Notes: generated from the letters alone by a model not told the origin. Counted from the first letter of the stretch, positions 27,423 to 38,881 are shown. The stretch is DNA of 45,535 bases from Domibacillus epiphyticus (GCF_001975785.1 NZ_MSFI01000015.1:1-45535), one strand, 5' to 3'. A program made the numbers and translations.

Positions 27423-28055
27423 TTATTCTTTTTCCTCGGTCTCATTCCCACCCTGTTGTGCTTCATCAGCGGCATCTCCACCTTCTTCACCTGTATCTTC
27501 TTCGACTTTTTGTGGTGGAAGGACGGAAACAATTGTTTCATCATCTTCATTTTCAATTACATAATCGAATTTACCGCGGATATCACCGACGGAAATAGAA
27601 TCTCCGATTGCAAGTTCCGTCACATCTACTGTAATGCTTTCAGGAAATTCAGATACTTTAGCTGTTACGTTCAATTCGAATAACGGCTGCTGAATAACAC
27701 CGCCTTCTTTAGAACCAACGGATTCACCTTCTAAATCTACCCGTACTTGCGATGTGATTTCAGATGATTTATCGACCGCAAGAAAGTCTGCATGAACGAT
27801 ATGTCCTTTAATCGGGTCCTGTTGATACTCCTGCAAAATAACATCGTGCTTATGATCTCCCAGGTTAAGGGTAATCATACCATTTCGTCCGACTTCACGA
27901 ATCACTTTAATAAACTGACTTTCTTCTAATGTTACAGGCTCAGATTCAACGCCTTTCCCATATATTACGGCCGGGAATGCCCCCGCTGTACGAATTTCTG
28001 TTAGCGCAGCTCTTGTGAAGGAATTGCGTTTTTTAGCTTCTAACGTTTTACTCAT
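27423..28055 (-). CDS. ctc: 50S ribosomal protein L25/general stress protein Ctc
   Basis: Two-domain L25 (TL5-type) protein that binds 5S rRNA. The N-terminal domain has [26 protein letters not shown] and the C-terminal domain [21 protein letters not shown] long acidic tail follows ([19 protein letters not shown]). 210 residues. In B. subtilis ctc is a classical SigB gene; a SigB-like promoter is visible upstream here too. Confidence 0.96.
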   Translation of the reverse strand: MSKTLEAKKRNSFTRAALTEIRTAGAFPAVIYGKGVESEPVTLEESQFIKVIREVGRNGMITLNLGDHKHDVILQEYQQDPIKGHIVHADFLAVDKSSEITSQVRVDLEGESVGSKEGGVIQQPLFELNVTAKVSEFPESITVDVTELAIGDSISVGDIRGKFDYVIENEDDETIVSVLPPQKVEEDTGEEGGDAADEAQQGGNETEEKE

Positions 28056-28112
28056 AACTGATCGTCACCTTCCTGATATTAAATCGTTCGTCTTATGTGT
28101 ATATGATTGTTT

Positions 28113-28138
28113 ATTCCCTAGAAGAACAATTTATAAAC
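28113..28138 (-). promoter_or_regulatory. Probable SigB promoter of ctc
   Basis: Minus strand GTTTAT (28138-28133), 14-bp spacer, GGGAAT (28118-28113). This fits the SigB pattern GTTTAA-N13/15-GGGWAT with one mismatch in the -35. It lies about 58 bases before the ctc ATG. Confidence 0.7.
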
Positions 28139-28154
28139 ATAAAAAGGAAAAACA

Positions 28155-28186
28155 CAAAAAAACCGGCTCTAGTTATAGAACCGGTT
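28155..28186 (-). terminator. Terminator after prs
   Basis: An 11-bp stem with one G-U pair (28161-28171 with 28176-28186, 4-nt loop) followed by T7 on the minus strand, directly after the prs stop. Confidence 0.92.
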
Positions 28187-28192
28187 CTATTA

Positions 28193-29152
28193 TTAATCAA
28201 ATAACGTACTGACAGACTGCTCTTCGTGAACGCGGATAATTGCTTCACCAAGGAGCGGTGCGACTGATAACTCAACCACTTTATCTGTTTTCTTCTCAGA
28301 TGGAAGCGCGATGGAATTCGTGACAACAAGTTCTTTAATGTTAGAATTGCCAATCCGTTCCATGGCAGGACCTGATAAGACAGGATGCGTACAGCACGCA
28401 TATACTTCTTTCGCACCACTTTCAGAAATAGCTTTTGCCGCTAATGTTATCGTTCCGGCAGTATCGATAATGTCATCGATTAAAATAGCGATTTTCCCCT
28501 CTACATTCCCAACGATATTCATTACTTCGGAAACATTCGGGCGCGGACGGCGTTTATCGATGATCGCAATCGGTGCTTTTAAGCGATCTGCAAGTTTACG
28601 TGCACGTGTTACACCGCCATGATCAGGTGATACGATAACGATTTCTTCTTTATTAAAGCCTTTCGCCTGAAAATATTCACCTAAAATCGGTACACCCATC
28701 AGGTGATCGATTGGAACGTCAAAAAATCCTTGAATTTGCGGTGCATGGAGATCAAGTGTAATTAAACGGGTGGTTCCCGCCTTTTCAAGCAAATTCGCAA
28801 CAAGCTTAGCTGTAATTGGCTCGCGGGCACGGGCTTTACGGTCCTGACGAGCATATCCATAGTATGGAATGACAACGTTAATCGTTTTAGCAGACGCTCG
28901 TTTCAACGCATCAATCATAATGAGCAATTCCATTAAATGTTCATTTACCGGACCACTTGTAGACTGAACAATATATACATCACAACCACGGATACTTTCT
29001 TCAATATTAATTTGCACTTCACCATCACTGAAACGAGTGACGGAACATTTACCAAGTTCCACACCGATAAATTCAGCAATTTGCTGTGCCAGCCCCGGGT
29101 TGGAATTCAAAGAAAAGATTTTTAAATTTGGATCTAAATACTGGTTGCTCAT
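28193..29152 (-). CDS. prs: Ribose-phosphate pyrophosphokinase
   Basis: Makes PRPP from ribose 5-phosphate and ATP for purine, pyrimidine, histidine and tryptophan synthesis. Key segments: [19 protein letters not shown], the ATP-binding [22 protein letters not shown], the PRPP signature [12 protein letters not shown], and the 5-phosphate loop [15 protein letters not shown] at 29152 has GGAGG 5 bases before it and gives 319 residues; the frame extension to 29170 starts inside the gap after glmU. It follows glmU by 21 bases, the usual glmU-prs operon. Confidence 0.98.
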   Translation of the reverse strand: MSNQYLDPNLKIFSLNSNPGLAQQIAEFIGVELGKCSVTRFSDGEVQINIEESIRGCDVYIVQSTSGPVNEHLMELLIMIDALKRASAKTINVVIPYYGYARQDRKARAREPITAKLVANLLEKAGTTRLITLDLHAPQIQGFFDVPIDHLMGVPILGEYFQAKGFNKEEIVIVSPDHGGVTRARKLADRLKAPIAIIDKRRPRPNVSEVMNIVGNVEGKIAILIDDIIDTAGTITLAAKAISESGAKEVYACCTHPVLSGPAMERIGNSNIKELVVTNSIALPSEKKTDKVVELSVAPLLGEAIIRVHEEQSVSTLFD

Positions 29153-29173
29153 GATGACCTCCACTGTCATTTT

Positions 29174-30550
29174 TTAATTCTTATTTGGAAAGATTTTTTG
29201 TACGTAGTTTTCTTTATTCACCTGACGCGCTCGTGCAATTGCAAGGGCATCTTCCGGCACTTCAGCTGTGATGGTCGAGCCTGCTGCCACATATGATCCC
29301 TTTTTGATTGTTACAGGTGCAACAAGGTTTGAATTGCATCCAATAAACACGCCATCTTCAATTTTTGTCAAATATTTATTTTCCCCATCATAATTGACTG
29401 TAATAGAGCCGCAGCCGATGTTCACATCGCTGCCAATTTCCGCGTCACCGATATAGCTTAAATGAGATGCTTTACTTCCTTTACCAAATACAGCATTTTT
29501 AATTTCAACGAAATTACCCACTTTTACTTCATCATGAATGGTTGAATTTGGACGAATATGAGCAAATGGACCAATGTTAACATCTGAGCCAATTTCGCTG
29601 TTAAATGCTGCTGACTGGCGAATAACCGTGCGATCACCAACAGTGCAGTTGCTTACTTCTGTGTTCGGTCCAACAGCACAATCCGCTCCGATTATCGTTT
29701 TTCCTGAAATGGTCGTTCCAGGTCGGATCACCGTATCTGCTCCAATTTCAACGTCTGGACCAATGTACGTATTGAATGGATCAATAATCGAAACCCCAGC
29801 GCGCATATGCTTCTCATTAATTCGAGCACGCATAATGCGCTCTGCCTCACTAAGTGCGACACGATCATTTACACCAAGCGTTTCGTCAAAGCTGTCCGTC
29901 TGGTAGGCAGACACCGTTTCACCTGCTGCTTTTAAAATTTCAATGACATCCGGTAAATAATATTCACCTTGTACATTTTCATTTGATACATTTTTAAGCG
30001 CCTCAAAAAGCGCTTTATTGTCAAAGCAATACGTACCTGTATTAATTTCTTTTACAGCCCGTTCTTCATCAGTGGCATCTTTATGTTCAACGATGCGGCT
30101 TACTAAACCTTGTTCGCCGCGAATGATACGGCCATATCCATCCGGCTGATCAGCGTAGGCAGTTAAAATTGTAGCTTTGGCACCTGTTTCTTCGTGATGC
30201 TTGACAAGCGCTTCCATCGTTGAGGTTTGAATGAGAGGTGTATCACCACAAACCACAAGTGTGCAGCCTTCTTTGCCACTCAAAATCGGCTCCGCCTGAA
30301 TGACAGCATGAGCCGTTCCGAGCTGTTCTTCCTGCAGCGCGTAAGCTGACCGCTCACCAAGCTGCGCCTTTACTTTGTCTGCTCCGTGGCCGACAACTGT
30401 GACAATTTGTTCTGTATGTAAACCTGAAATTTGATCAATAACGTGCTCTACCATTGGCTTTCCACAGACGGGATGCAGCACTTTGTATAATTTGGACTTC
30501 ATGCGAGTTCCCTGTCCTGCAGCCAGAATGACAGCATAAATGTTTGTCAT
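29174..30550 (-). CDS. glmU: Bifunctional GlmU: UDP-GlcNAc pyrophosphorylase and GlcN-1-P acetyltransferase
   Basis: Makes UDP-N-acetylglucosamine for peptidoglycan and teichoic acids. N-terminal uridyltransferase domain has [23 protein letters not shown] (about residue 8 onward); the C-terminal domain is a left-handed beta helix of hexapeptide repeats (about 250-430) ending in [18 protein letters not shown] at 30550 has TAGGAGG 6-8 bases upstream; 458 residues. A SigA promoter lies just before it. Confidence 0.98.
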   Translation of the reverse strand: MTNIYAVILAAGQGTRMKSKLYKVLHPVCGKPMVEHVIDQISGLHTEQIVTVVGHGADKVKAQLGERSAYALQEEQLGTAHAVIQAEPILSGKEGCTLVVCGDTPLIQTSTMEALVKHHEETGAKATILTAYADQPDGYGRIIRGEQGLVSRIVEHKDATDEERAVKEINTGTYCFDNKALFEALKNVSNENVQGEYYLPDVIEILKAAGETVSAYQTDSFDETLGVNDRVALSEAERIMRARINEKHMRAGVSIIDPFNTYIGPDVEIGADTVIRPGTTISGKTIIGADCAVGPNTEVSNCTVGDRTVIRQSAAFNSEIGSDVNIGPFAHIRPNSTIHDEVKVGNFVEIKNAVFGKGSKASHLSYIGDAEIGSDVNIGCGSITVNYDGENKYLTKIEDGVFIGCNSNLVAPVTIKKGSYVAAGSTITAEVPEDALAIARARQVNKENYVQKIFPNKN

Positions 30551-30581
30551 AATAGGCCTCCTAACCTTTTTATCCATATTG

Positions 30582-30610
30582 AATATATCTTAAAAAAATG
30601 TTTATTTCAA
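30582..30610 (-). promoter_or_regulatory. SigA promoter of glmU-prs
   Basis: Minus strand TTGAAA (30610-30605), 17-bp spacer, TATATT (30587-30582), about 32 bases before the glmU ATG. Directly upstream is a short direct repeat, ATTGACA at 30622-30628 and again 11 bp later. Confidence 0.7.
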
Positions 30611-30652
30611 TAATGGGGGGAAATTGACACATTATTGACATTGCAAAAAAGC

Positions 30653-30687
30653 ATAAAAAAAGAGCCTTACACGAAAAGTAGGCTCTT
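30653..30687 (-). terminator. Terminator after spoVG
   Basis: Stem AAGAGCC-TAC/GTA-A-GGCTCTT with one bulge (30660-30670 with 30678-30687, 7-nt loop) followed by T6 on the minus strand, about 60 bases after the spoVG stop. Confidence 0.85.
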
Positions 30688-30745
30688 GATGCAAAAAATC
30701 ACGCTGCTGCTACTGTAAGGTTCCATCCGAATACGTATTAATTGT

Positions 30746-31051
30746 TTACGAACTGACTCCCGCTTTTTCAAACTCCACCAGTTCCGTTTCTCCATATTCA
30801 TCAACGCGATGGTACTCTGATAGGACAGCGTCTTGAATTTTCCCACGGGTACCGGAATTGATCGGATGCGCAATATCGCGGAACTCCCCGTCCGGTGTAC
30901 GTTTGCTCGGCATCGCAACAAATAAACCGTTATTTCCATCAATGACACGAATATCATGAATGACGAATTCATCATCAAATGTGATTGATGCAATCGCTCT
31001 CATTCGGCCGTCTGTTTGCACGCGGCGCAATCTAACATCTGTTATTTCCAC
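30746..31051 (-). CDS. spoVG: Regulatory protein SpoVG
   Basis: Small nucleic-acid-binding regulator of sporulation, division and virulence-type traits in Bacillota. The family core ([50 protein letters not shown] and RDIAHPINS) is unmistakable. Start codon GTG at 31051 behind AAGGTGGTGA; the overlapping ATG is out of frame. 101 residues. The promoter upstream is of SigH type, as for the classical B. subtilis spoVG promoter. Confidence 0.98.
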   Translation of the reverse strand: MEITDVRLRRVQTDGRMRAIASITFDDEFVIHDIRVIDGNNGLFVAMPSKRTPDGEFRDIAHPINSGTRGKIQDAVLSEYHRVDEYGETELVEFEKAGVSS

Positions 31052-31096
31052 GCATATTCACCACCTTTACCCATATAAAAAAAGCATAAACTAGTT

Positions 31097-31121
31097 ATTC
31101 AATAATCGTTTAAATATTCCT
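31097..31121 (-). promoter_or_regulatory. SigH promoter of spoVG
   Basis: Minus strand AGGA (31121-31118) followed after exactly 17 bases by GAAT (31100-31097). The context AAGGAATAT...TTGAATAA fits RNAGGAWWW-N11/13-RNNGAATWW. The recalled B. subtilis spoVG promoter has the same 17-base spacing between AGGA and GAAT. Confidence 0.75.
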
Positions 31122-31143
31122 TCTTTTCTGCAGAAAAAATTTA

Positions 31144-31168
31144 CAAAAAAACCGGCACAAGGCCGGTT
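31144..31168 (-). terminator. Terminator after ridA
   Basis: Stem AACCGGC/GCCGGTT (31150-31156 with 31162-31168, 5-nt loop) followed by T7 on the minus strand. It touches the ridA stop codon. Confidence 0.92.
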
Positions 31169-31545
31169 TATGCTTTTACAAGCGCAATCACTTCAATCTC
31201 TACCTTCACGTCTTTTGGAAGACGGGCAACTTCCACGCATGAGCGCGCAGGTTTATGAGTAGAAAAATACTCTCCATATACTTCATTCACCGCACCAAAC
31301 TCTTCCATATTGGATAAAAAGACTGTTGCTTTAACGACAGATTCAAGAGAAGCGCCCGCTTCCGCGAGTACTGCTTTTAAGTTGGCAAACACTTGATGTG
31401 TCTGTTCTTCAATCGTACCATCCACAAGTGTTCCTTCTGCGGTCAATGGGATTTGACCAGAACTGTAAAATAAATTATTGACGATAATGCCTTGCGAATA
31501 CGGGCCGATTGCAGCCGGTGCATTTTTTGTATTTACGATATTCAT
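31168..31545 (-). CDS. ridA: Enamine/imine deaminase RidA (YabJ)
   Basis: Hydrolyses reactive 2-aminoacrylate-type imines; in B. subtilis yabJ is co-expressed with purR and was linked to purine repression. The 125 residues show [29 protein letters not shown] at the start, and the catalytic arginine in [21 protein letters not shown]. Its ATG overlaps the purR stop by 4 bases, so the pair is coupled. Confidence 0.96.
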   Translation of the reverse strand: MNIVNTKNAPAAIGPYSQGIIVNNLFYSSGQIPLTAEGTLVDGTIEEQTHQVFANLKAVLAEAGASLESVVKATVFLSNMEEFGAVNEVYGEYFSTHKPARSCVEVARLPKDVKVEIEVIALVKA

Positions 31546-32387
31546 TTTGTTTCCTCCTGTAAAAAATCAATATTTTTTGAGAAGTAATTTCCTTCTACGA
31601 CAGATATTGCTGCTTCTTTTTCATTTACGTCTTTCAGCTTCACAAGTGATATGTAATCATTGATCAGCCGCTCCGGGTATTCCGCTTCTACAAGGACGGC
31701 AATGCCGGCAACAGATGCATTAAATTCAGCAAGCAAACTGATCATGCCATTGATCGTGCCGCCGCCTTTCATAAAATCATCAACGAGCAATACTCTTGAT
31801 CCTTCTTTTAAGCTCCGCTTTGACAATACCATCGCTTGAATACGCTTTGTTGATCCGGATACATAGTTAATGCTGACGGTTGGTCCTTCTGTTACTTTAC
31901 TATCGCGGCGTACAACAACAACCGGCACATTTAAATGTGACGCAATGGCATGGGCAATCGGTATCCCCTTTGCGGCAACTGTCATAATCGCATCAATTTT
32001 TTCACCAGCATAGGCAGAAGCAAGCAGCTTGCCGACATGATTCATAATCCGCGGATGACCGAGCAGATCCATGATATACAAGTATCCGCCCGGCAGCAAT
32101 CGCTCTGGATTTTCAATTTGACGGCATAAATCCACAATGAAGTCTTTTGCACTCTGCTCGTTTACTCTTGAATAAAATTTCACCCCGCCTGCTGCTCCTG
32201 GCACTGTCTGTAACGTACCGATACCGCGCTTTTCAAATGTCTCTTTTATAATTGCTAAATCTTCGCTGATCGACGACTTAGCAGAGCCAAACCGTTCCGC
32301 AAAAAGTGTCAACGACACAAGCTGATGCGGATGCTCAAGTAAATAATACGTCATGTCAATAATACGTTCACTTCGGCGAAACTTCAT
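31542..32387 (-). CDS. purR: Purine operon repressor PurR
   Basis: Represses purine synthesis genes; PRPP relieves repression. An N-terminal winged-helix domain (to about residue 75) is joined to a phosphoribosyltransferase-fold effector domain with the PRPP loop [17 protein letters not shown]. 281 residues, typical of Gram-positive PurR. The only good ribosome binding site (GGGAGG) is 13 bases before the ATG, longer than usual. The promoter region carries an inverted pair of PurBox-like sites, so the gene should be autoregulated. Confidence 0.97.
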   Translation of the reverse strand: MKFRRSERIIDMTYYLLEHPHQLVSLTLFAERFGSAKSSISEDLAIIKETFEKRGIGTLQTVPGAAGGVKFYSRVNEQSAKDFIVDLCRQIENPERLLPGGYLYIMDLLGHPRIMNHVGKLLASAYAGEKIDAIMTVAAKGIPIAHAIASHLNVPVVVVRRDSKVTEGPTVSINYVSGSTKRIQAMVLSKRSLKEGSRVLLVDDFMKGGGTINGMISLLAEFNASVAGIAVLVEAEYPERLINDYISLVKLKDVNEKEAAISVVEGNYFSKNIDFLQEETK

Positions 32388-32412
32388 CGCTATAGTTAAA
32401 CCTCCCGGGGAG

Positions 32413-32458
32413 TAAAACCGAATATTTTATTTATAATATATATTAATATACGGTTTTA
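32413..32458 (-). promoter_or_regulatory. PurBox pair at the purR promoter
   Basis: Two inverted sites: plus strand TAAAACCGAATATT at 32413-32426 and its near-mirror on the minus strand TAAAACCGTATATT at 32458-32445. They fit PurBox consensus AAWWWCGAACWWT with one or two mismatches. About 16 bp separate the two 14-bp boxes when aligned on the CG core, the spacing known for PurR control regions. The purR -10 lies between them, and the distal box includes the ispE stop codon. Confidence 0.7.
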
Positions 32459-32463
32459 ATCAA
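32435..32463 (-). promoter_or_regulatory. SigA promoter of purR-ridA
   Basis: Minus strand TTGATT (32463-32458), 17-bp spacer, TATATT (32440-32435). The -10 is bracketed by the two PurBox-like sites. The -35 overlaps the last codons of ispE, and no terminator separates ispE from purR. Confidence 0.6.
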
Positions 32464-33325
32464 CAGGATTTCCATCCCCTAACATTCGGACAGCGTACAC
32501 CTGCTCGCAAAAGCCTCTCAGGCAATTATACACGCGGTGCATGCGTGAGTCATGCCGGATCAGTCCGAAAACAGTTGGACCGCTGCCGCTCATTAATACT
32601 GCTTCAGCCCCGAATCGAATCATCTGCTCTTTTATAAGCGCAACTTCTGGATGCGCATTTAACGTGACCGTTTCAAGAACGTTGCCAACATTTCTGCACA
32701 TTTTGTCATAATCATTTTCACGTATGGCTTCAATCATTGCTTTTGTATCAGGGTGCTTCATGCGGTCAAGTTTTAGGTTTTTGTACACTTCACCAGTTGA
32801 AACACCGATTGTTGGTTTCGCAAGGACGACCCAGCAATTCGGTGGTGCAGGCAAATGCTGAATCTTTTCACCGCGTCCCGTTGCAAGAGCGGTGCCTCCG
32901 TATACACAAAACGAAACATCCGATCCAATTTCCGCCCCGATTTCCGCTAGTTCATCGAGCGACAATCCGAGATGCCATAATTCATTTAAACCTTTCAAGG
33001 CAGCTGCTGCATCGCTGCTTCCTCCGGCGAGCCCCGCTGCCACCGGGATGATCTTATCAATTTGAATCGCTACACCCTTTTTAATCCCATATCGTTCTTT
33101 TAAAAGCTTTGCGGCCTGGTATGCAAGATTCCGGTTGTCATCAGGAACAAAGCGGTTATGTGAAATGATCCGGATCTCATCTTTCTCTAAACTTTCAAGT
33201 TCAAGCCGGTCCGCGAGATCGACTGTCGTCATAATCATTTCCACTTCATGATAGCCATCTGGCCGTTTATGAAGCACGTCAAGCGTTAAATTAATTTTCG
33301 CTGGCGCTTTAATCATCAACTTCAT
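32456..33325 (-). CDS. ispE: 4-diphosphocytidyl-2-C-methyl-D-erythritol kinase
   Basis: GHMP kinase of the non-mevalonate isoprenoid pathway. N-terminal [27 protein letters not shown] binds substrate; the ATP loop is [17 protein letters not shown] (about 92-108) and the third motif [11 protein letters not shown] is near residue 240. 289 residues is full length. GTAGGTGGA lies before the ATG. sspF, which precedes ispE in B. subtilis, is absent from the 137-bp gap to veg. Confidence 0.97.
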   Translation of the reverse strand: MKLMIKAPAKINLTLDVLHKRPDGYHEVEMIMTTVDLADRLELESLEKDEIRIISHNRFVPDDNRNLAYQAAKLLKERYGIKKGVAIQIDKIIPVAAGLAGGSSDAAAALKGLNELWHLGLSLDELAEIGAEIGSDVSFCVYGGTALATGRGEKIQHLPAPPNCWVVLAKPTIGVSTGEVYKNLKLDRMKHPDTKAMIEAIRENDYDKMCRNVGNVLETVTLNAHPEVALIKEQMIRFGAEAVLMSGSGPTVFGLIRHDSRMHRVYNCLRGFCEQVYAVRMLGDGNPVD

Positions 33326-33378
33326 TTATGTCCACCTACTTTATGCGCAATAAATTATTTCTTATTTTATCATAAAAG

Positions 33379-33426
33379 AAAAAGAGCCGGCTCAAAAGAT
33401 TCGCATTGAACCTTTTGAGCCGGCTC
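33379..33426 (-). terminator. Strong terminator after veg
   Basis: A perfect 15-bp stem (33384-33398 with 33412-33426, 13-nt loop) followed by T5 on the minus strand, the longest perfect terminator stem in the window. It sits between veg and ispE. Confidence 0.95.
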
Positions 33427-33462
33427 CCCGGCGTTATGCTTTATAAAAAAAGCAAGCTTTAT

Positions 33463-33720
33463 TTACACTGCGTTGCCTGCTGCTGCATCTTCAAACGTCA
33501 GTTCAACTGTTTCAGTGAGCACATCCGCGTAGCTGTAAGAAACGCGTTCAAATGAATTCTCGTCCTGATCTAGTTCTACGACAAAAACAGCAGGATACGT
33601 TTCCGTTAAAATACCGGAACGCTCAATTGTCTTGCGTCGTCCACCATTCGCTTTAAGCAACAATCTTTTACCCAAATGACAATCAAGCGATTTTTTTATG
33701 TCGGCTAATGTTTTCGGCAT
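33463..33720 (-). CDS. veg: Veg protein (biofilm-related)
   Basis: The highly expressed B. subtilis Veg protein stimulates biofilm gene expression by acting against SinR. The 85 residues from the chosen start contain [36 protein letters not shown] and [31 protein letters not shown], matching the family closely. The open frame extends to 33771, but the ATG at 33720 has GAGGTGG 6 bases upstream and the extension overlaps the promoter. Two promoters and a strong terminator frame the gene. Confidence 0.96.
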   Translation of the reverse strand: MPKTLADIKKSLDCHLGKRLLLKANGGRRKTIERSGILTETYPAVFVVELDQDENSFERVSYSYADVLTETVELTFEDAAAGNAV

Positions 33721-33742
33721 CTGCTTCCACCTCACTCTGTTT

Positions 33743-33812
33743 AGTGTAGCACAATCTTTCGATTCAGTCAAACAAATTTATTATTTTATCAGCGTTCCCT
33801 TACCATTGTCAA
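33743..33812 (-). promoter_or_regulatory. Tandem SigA promoters of veg
   Basis: Proximal: minus strand TTGACT (33771-33766), 17-bp spacer, TACACT (33748-33743), directly before the ribosome binding site. Distal: TTGACA (33812-33807), 18-bp spacer, TAAAAT (33788-33783). The B. subtilis veg promoter is a classic strong vegetative promoter. The 187-bp gap to rsmA contains nothing else but the rsmA terminator, so yabG is not here. Confidence 0.75.
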
Positions 33813-33869
33813 TATATTTCGTTCGGGAAATACCGATTTTTTTCGCCAACACTAGTATTTCCCATTTTC

Positions 33870-33902
33870 GAAAAAAAAACCGCTCTAATTTTCATGAGCA
33901 GT
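33870..33902 (-). terminator. Terminator after rsmA
   Basis: A 7-bp stem with one G-U pair (33879-33885 with 33896-33902, 10-nt loop) followed by T9 on the minus strand, 5 bases after the rsmA stop. Confidence 0.8.
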
Positions 33903-33907
33903 ATATA

Positions 33908-35340
<1,433 letters not shown>

Positions 35341-35354
35341 TCTTTCCTCCGAAC

Positions 35355-35379
35355 GAAAAAGCAGGGAAATGTCCCTGCT
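35355..35379 (-). terminator. Terminator after tatD
   Basis: A perfect 8-bp stem AGCAGGGA/TCCCTGCT (35360-35367 with 35372-35379, 4-nt loop) followed by T5 on the minus strand. It starts in the tatD stop codon and ends next to the rnmV ribosome binding site. Confidence 0.9.
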
Positions 35380-36146
35380 TAGTCAATGTGAAACAACATT
35401 TGTGCATTTTTCATCGTTGCTTCTGCTACTTTTTCATATGAACATTCTTTCAATGCTGCAATCTCTTCGGCAACAAGCTTCACGTAAGCAGGTTCATTTC
35501 TCTTGCCGCGATATGGATGCGGAGCAAGATATGGACAGTCTGTTTCGATTAGCAGTTTATCAAGCGGAACCGCAACAGCCACTTCTTTCGGCTTTTTCGC
35601 ATTTTTGAACGTAACAGGCCCGCCAAGTGAAATATAAAAATTCATCTTTACACATTCGAGTGCCGTCTCTGCGCTGCCGCTAAAGCAATGCATAACACCA
35701 CCCACTTCTTCTGCGCCTTCATCTTTTAAAATTTCGACAATATCATGGGTCGCTTCCCTGTTATGAATGATAATCGGCAGTTTCACTTTTTTGGCAAGAC
35801 GAATTTGACGTCTAAATACGTCTTTTTGAACCTCTTTTGGAGATTTATCCCAATGATAATCAAGTCCCATTTCTCCAATCGCAACGACTTTCGGATGAGA
35901 CGAAAGTTCTTCAATCCAAGCTAAATCCTCATCTGTCATATCAATTGCATCAACAGGGTGCCAGCCAATTGCTGCATACAAGAATGTGAATCGCTCAACA
36001 AGATCCATGGCCCGCTGAATGGTCAGCCGGTCAAACCCAACAACGACCATGCGGCTTACTCCAGCTTCTTCCGCTCGGACGACAACTTCTTCTATATCTT
36101 CTTGAAATTGATCTGCATTTAAATGAACGTGTGTATCAAAAAGCAT
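35379..36146 (-). CDS. tatD: TatD-family metal-dependent deoxyribonuclease
   Basis: Called yabD in B. subtilis. The metallohydrolase TIM barrel has metal site MLFDTHVHLN at the start, VVAIGEMGLDYHWDKSP, PIIIHNREA and the C-terminal LIETDCPYLAPHPYRGKRN. I choose ATG at 36146 (255 residues), since the family starts at MLFDTH; the frame upstream to 36179 runs through the parS palindrome. The binding site GGGTGAT is weak. Confidence 0.94.
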   Translation of the reverse strand: MLFDTHVHLNADQFQEDIEEVVVRAEEAGVSRMVVVGFDRLTIQRAMDLVERFTFLYAAIGWHPVDAIDMTDEDLAWIEELSSHPKVVAIGEMGLDYHWDKSPKEVQKDVFRRQIRLAKKVKLPIIIHNREATHDIVEILKDEGAEEVGGVMHCFSGSAETALECVKMNFYISLGGPVTFKNAKKPKEVAVAVPLDKLLIETDCPYLAPHPYRGKRNEPAYVKLVAEEIAALKECSYEKVAEATMKNAQMLFHID

Positions 36147-36162
36147 TTTATCACCCGTTTTT

Positions 36163-36178
36163 TGTTTCACGTGAAACA
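36163..36178. promoter_or_regulatory. parS: ParB/Spo0J-binding centromere site
   Basis: TGTTTCACGTGAAACA is a perfect 16-bp palindrome identical to the consensus TGTTNCACGTGAAACA. It lies between the metS stop (36182) and the tatD start (36146). ParB family proteins nucleate here and spread, guiding origin segregation and SMC loading. No other copy is evident in the window. Confidence 0.95.
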
Positions 36179-36181
36179 ATT

Positions 36182-38244
<2,063 letters not shown>

Positions 38245-38336
38245 ACGTCATTTCTTTTATTTTCCCCCATCCACGAATAAATGTAAATAAGCACGCTTTT
38301 TTTTCTCGAATTTCATTTATGAATAAGTCGATTAAA

Positions 38337-38361
38337 TTCGACAATGTTCGACATTTCGACA
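38337..38361 (+). promoter_or_regulatory. Cluster of three Spo0A boxes between metS and abrB
   Basis: Three perfect copies of TTCGACA (inverse of the 0A box core TGTCGAA) start at 38337, 38347 and 38355. A -10-like TATAAT follows at 38387-38392 on the plus strand. The boxes lie near the start of the abrB leader and could also act on metS, which is divergent. Confidence 0.75.
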
Positions 38362-38458
38362 AAATTTTTTTCATGGAAAAATAAGGTATAATTATAGGAA
38401 CATTGATTTATCAACGTTTAAAGCGCTTTACAGTAATTTGAAAAATGCCAATTAATTG

Positions 38459-38487
38459 TTGACGTTTATGGGAAGTCTTGGTATGAT
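38459..38487 (+). promoter_or_regulatory. SigA promoter of abrB
   Basis: TTGACG (38459-38464), 17-bp spacer, TATGAT (38482-38487) with an extended TGG before it, about 80 bases before the abrB ATG. The 0A boxes at 38507-38523 follow it immediately. Confidence 0.75.
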
Positions 38488-38506
38488 TACGTCACAGGGT
38501 AAAATT

Positions 38507-38523
38507 TGTCGAATAATGACGAA
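38507..38523 (+). promoter_or_regulatory. Spo0A boxes downstream of the abrB promoter
   Basis: TGTCGAA (38507-38513) and TGACGAA (38517-38523), 10 bp apart. The recalled B. subtilis abrB site has the same tandem TGTCGAA/TGACGAA, where Spo0A-phosphate blocks abrB transcription. Confidence 0.85.
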
Positions 38524-38564
38524 TTAATTTACACATATAACAAAATGCAGAGGAGATAAATACA

Positions 38565-38849
38565 ATGAAATCAACAGGTATTGTAAGAAAAGTAGACGAA
38601 CTGGGACGGGTCGTTATTCCTATCGAATTGCGCCGTACACTTGGAATTGCCGAGAAAGATGCACTTGAAATTTACGTAGATGACGATAAGATCATCCTTA
38701 AAAAATATAAGCCAAGCATGACTTGCCAGGTAACAGGCGAAGTTTCTGATGACAATATCAAACTTGCCGGCGGAAAATTGATTCTTAGCCACGAAGGCGC
38801 TGAAATCTTGATCAAAGAAATTCAAGAAGCATTCGAAAACGGTAAATAA
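38565..38849 (+). CDS. abrB: Transition-state regulator AbrB
   Basis: Global repressor of post-exponential genes. The 94 residues start with the swapped-hairpin DNA-binding domain (TGIVRKVDELGRVVIPIELRRTLGIAEKDALEIYVD) also seen in SpoVT, followed by the C-terminal oligomerisation part. GAGGAG is before the ATG. It is the only protein gene on the plus strand, as abrB is divergent from metS and convergent with yabC/rsmI in B. subtilis. Repression by Spo0A is strongly suggested by the two sets of boxes upstream. Confidence 0.98.
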   Translation: MKSTGIVRKVDELGRVVIPIELRRTLGIAEKDALEIYVDDDKIILKKYKPSMTCQVTGEVSDDNIKLAGGKLILSHEGAEILIKEIQEAFENGK

Positions 38850-38851
38850 TG

Positions 38852-38881
38852 AAAAAGGTGCCTCTAGGGGGGCACCTTTTT
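38852..38881. terminator. Bidirectional terminator between abrB and rsmI
   Basis: An 11-bp stem AAAAAGGTGCC/GGCACCTTTTT (38852-38862 with 38871-38881). Each arm provides the T tract for the opposite strand, serving both convergent genes. It overlaps the rsmI stop codon. Confidence 0.92.
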
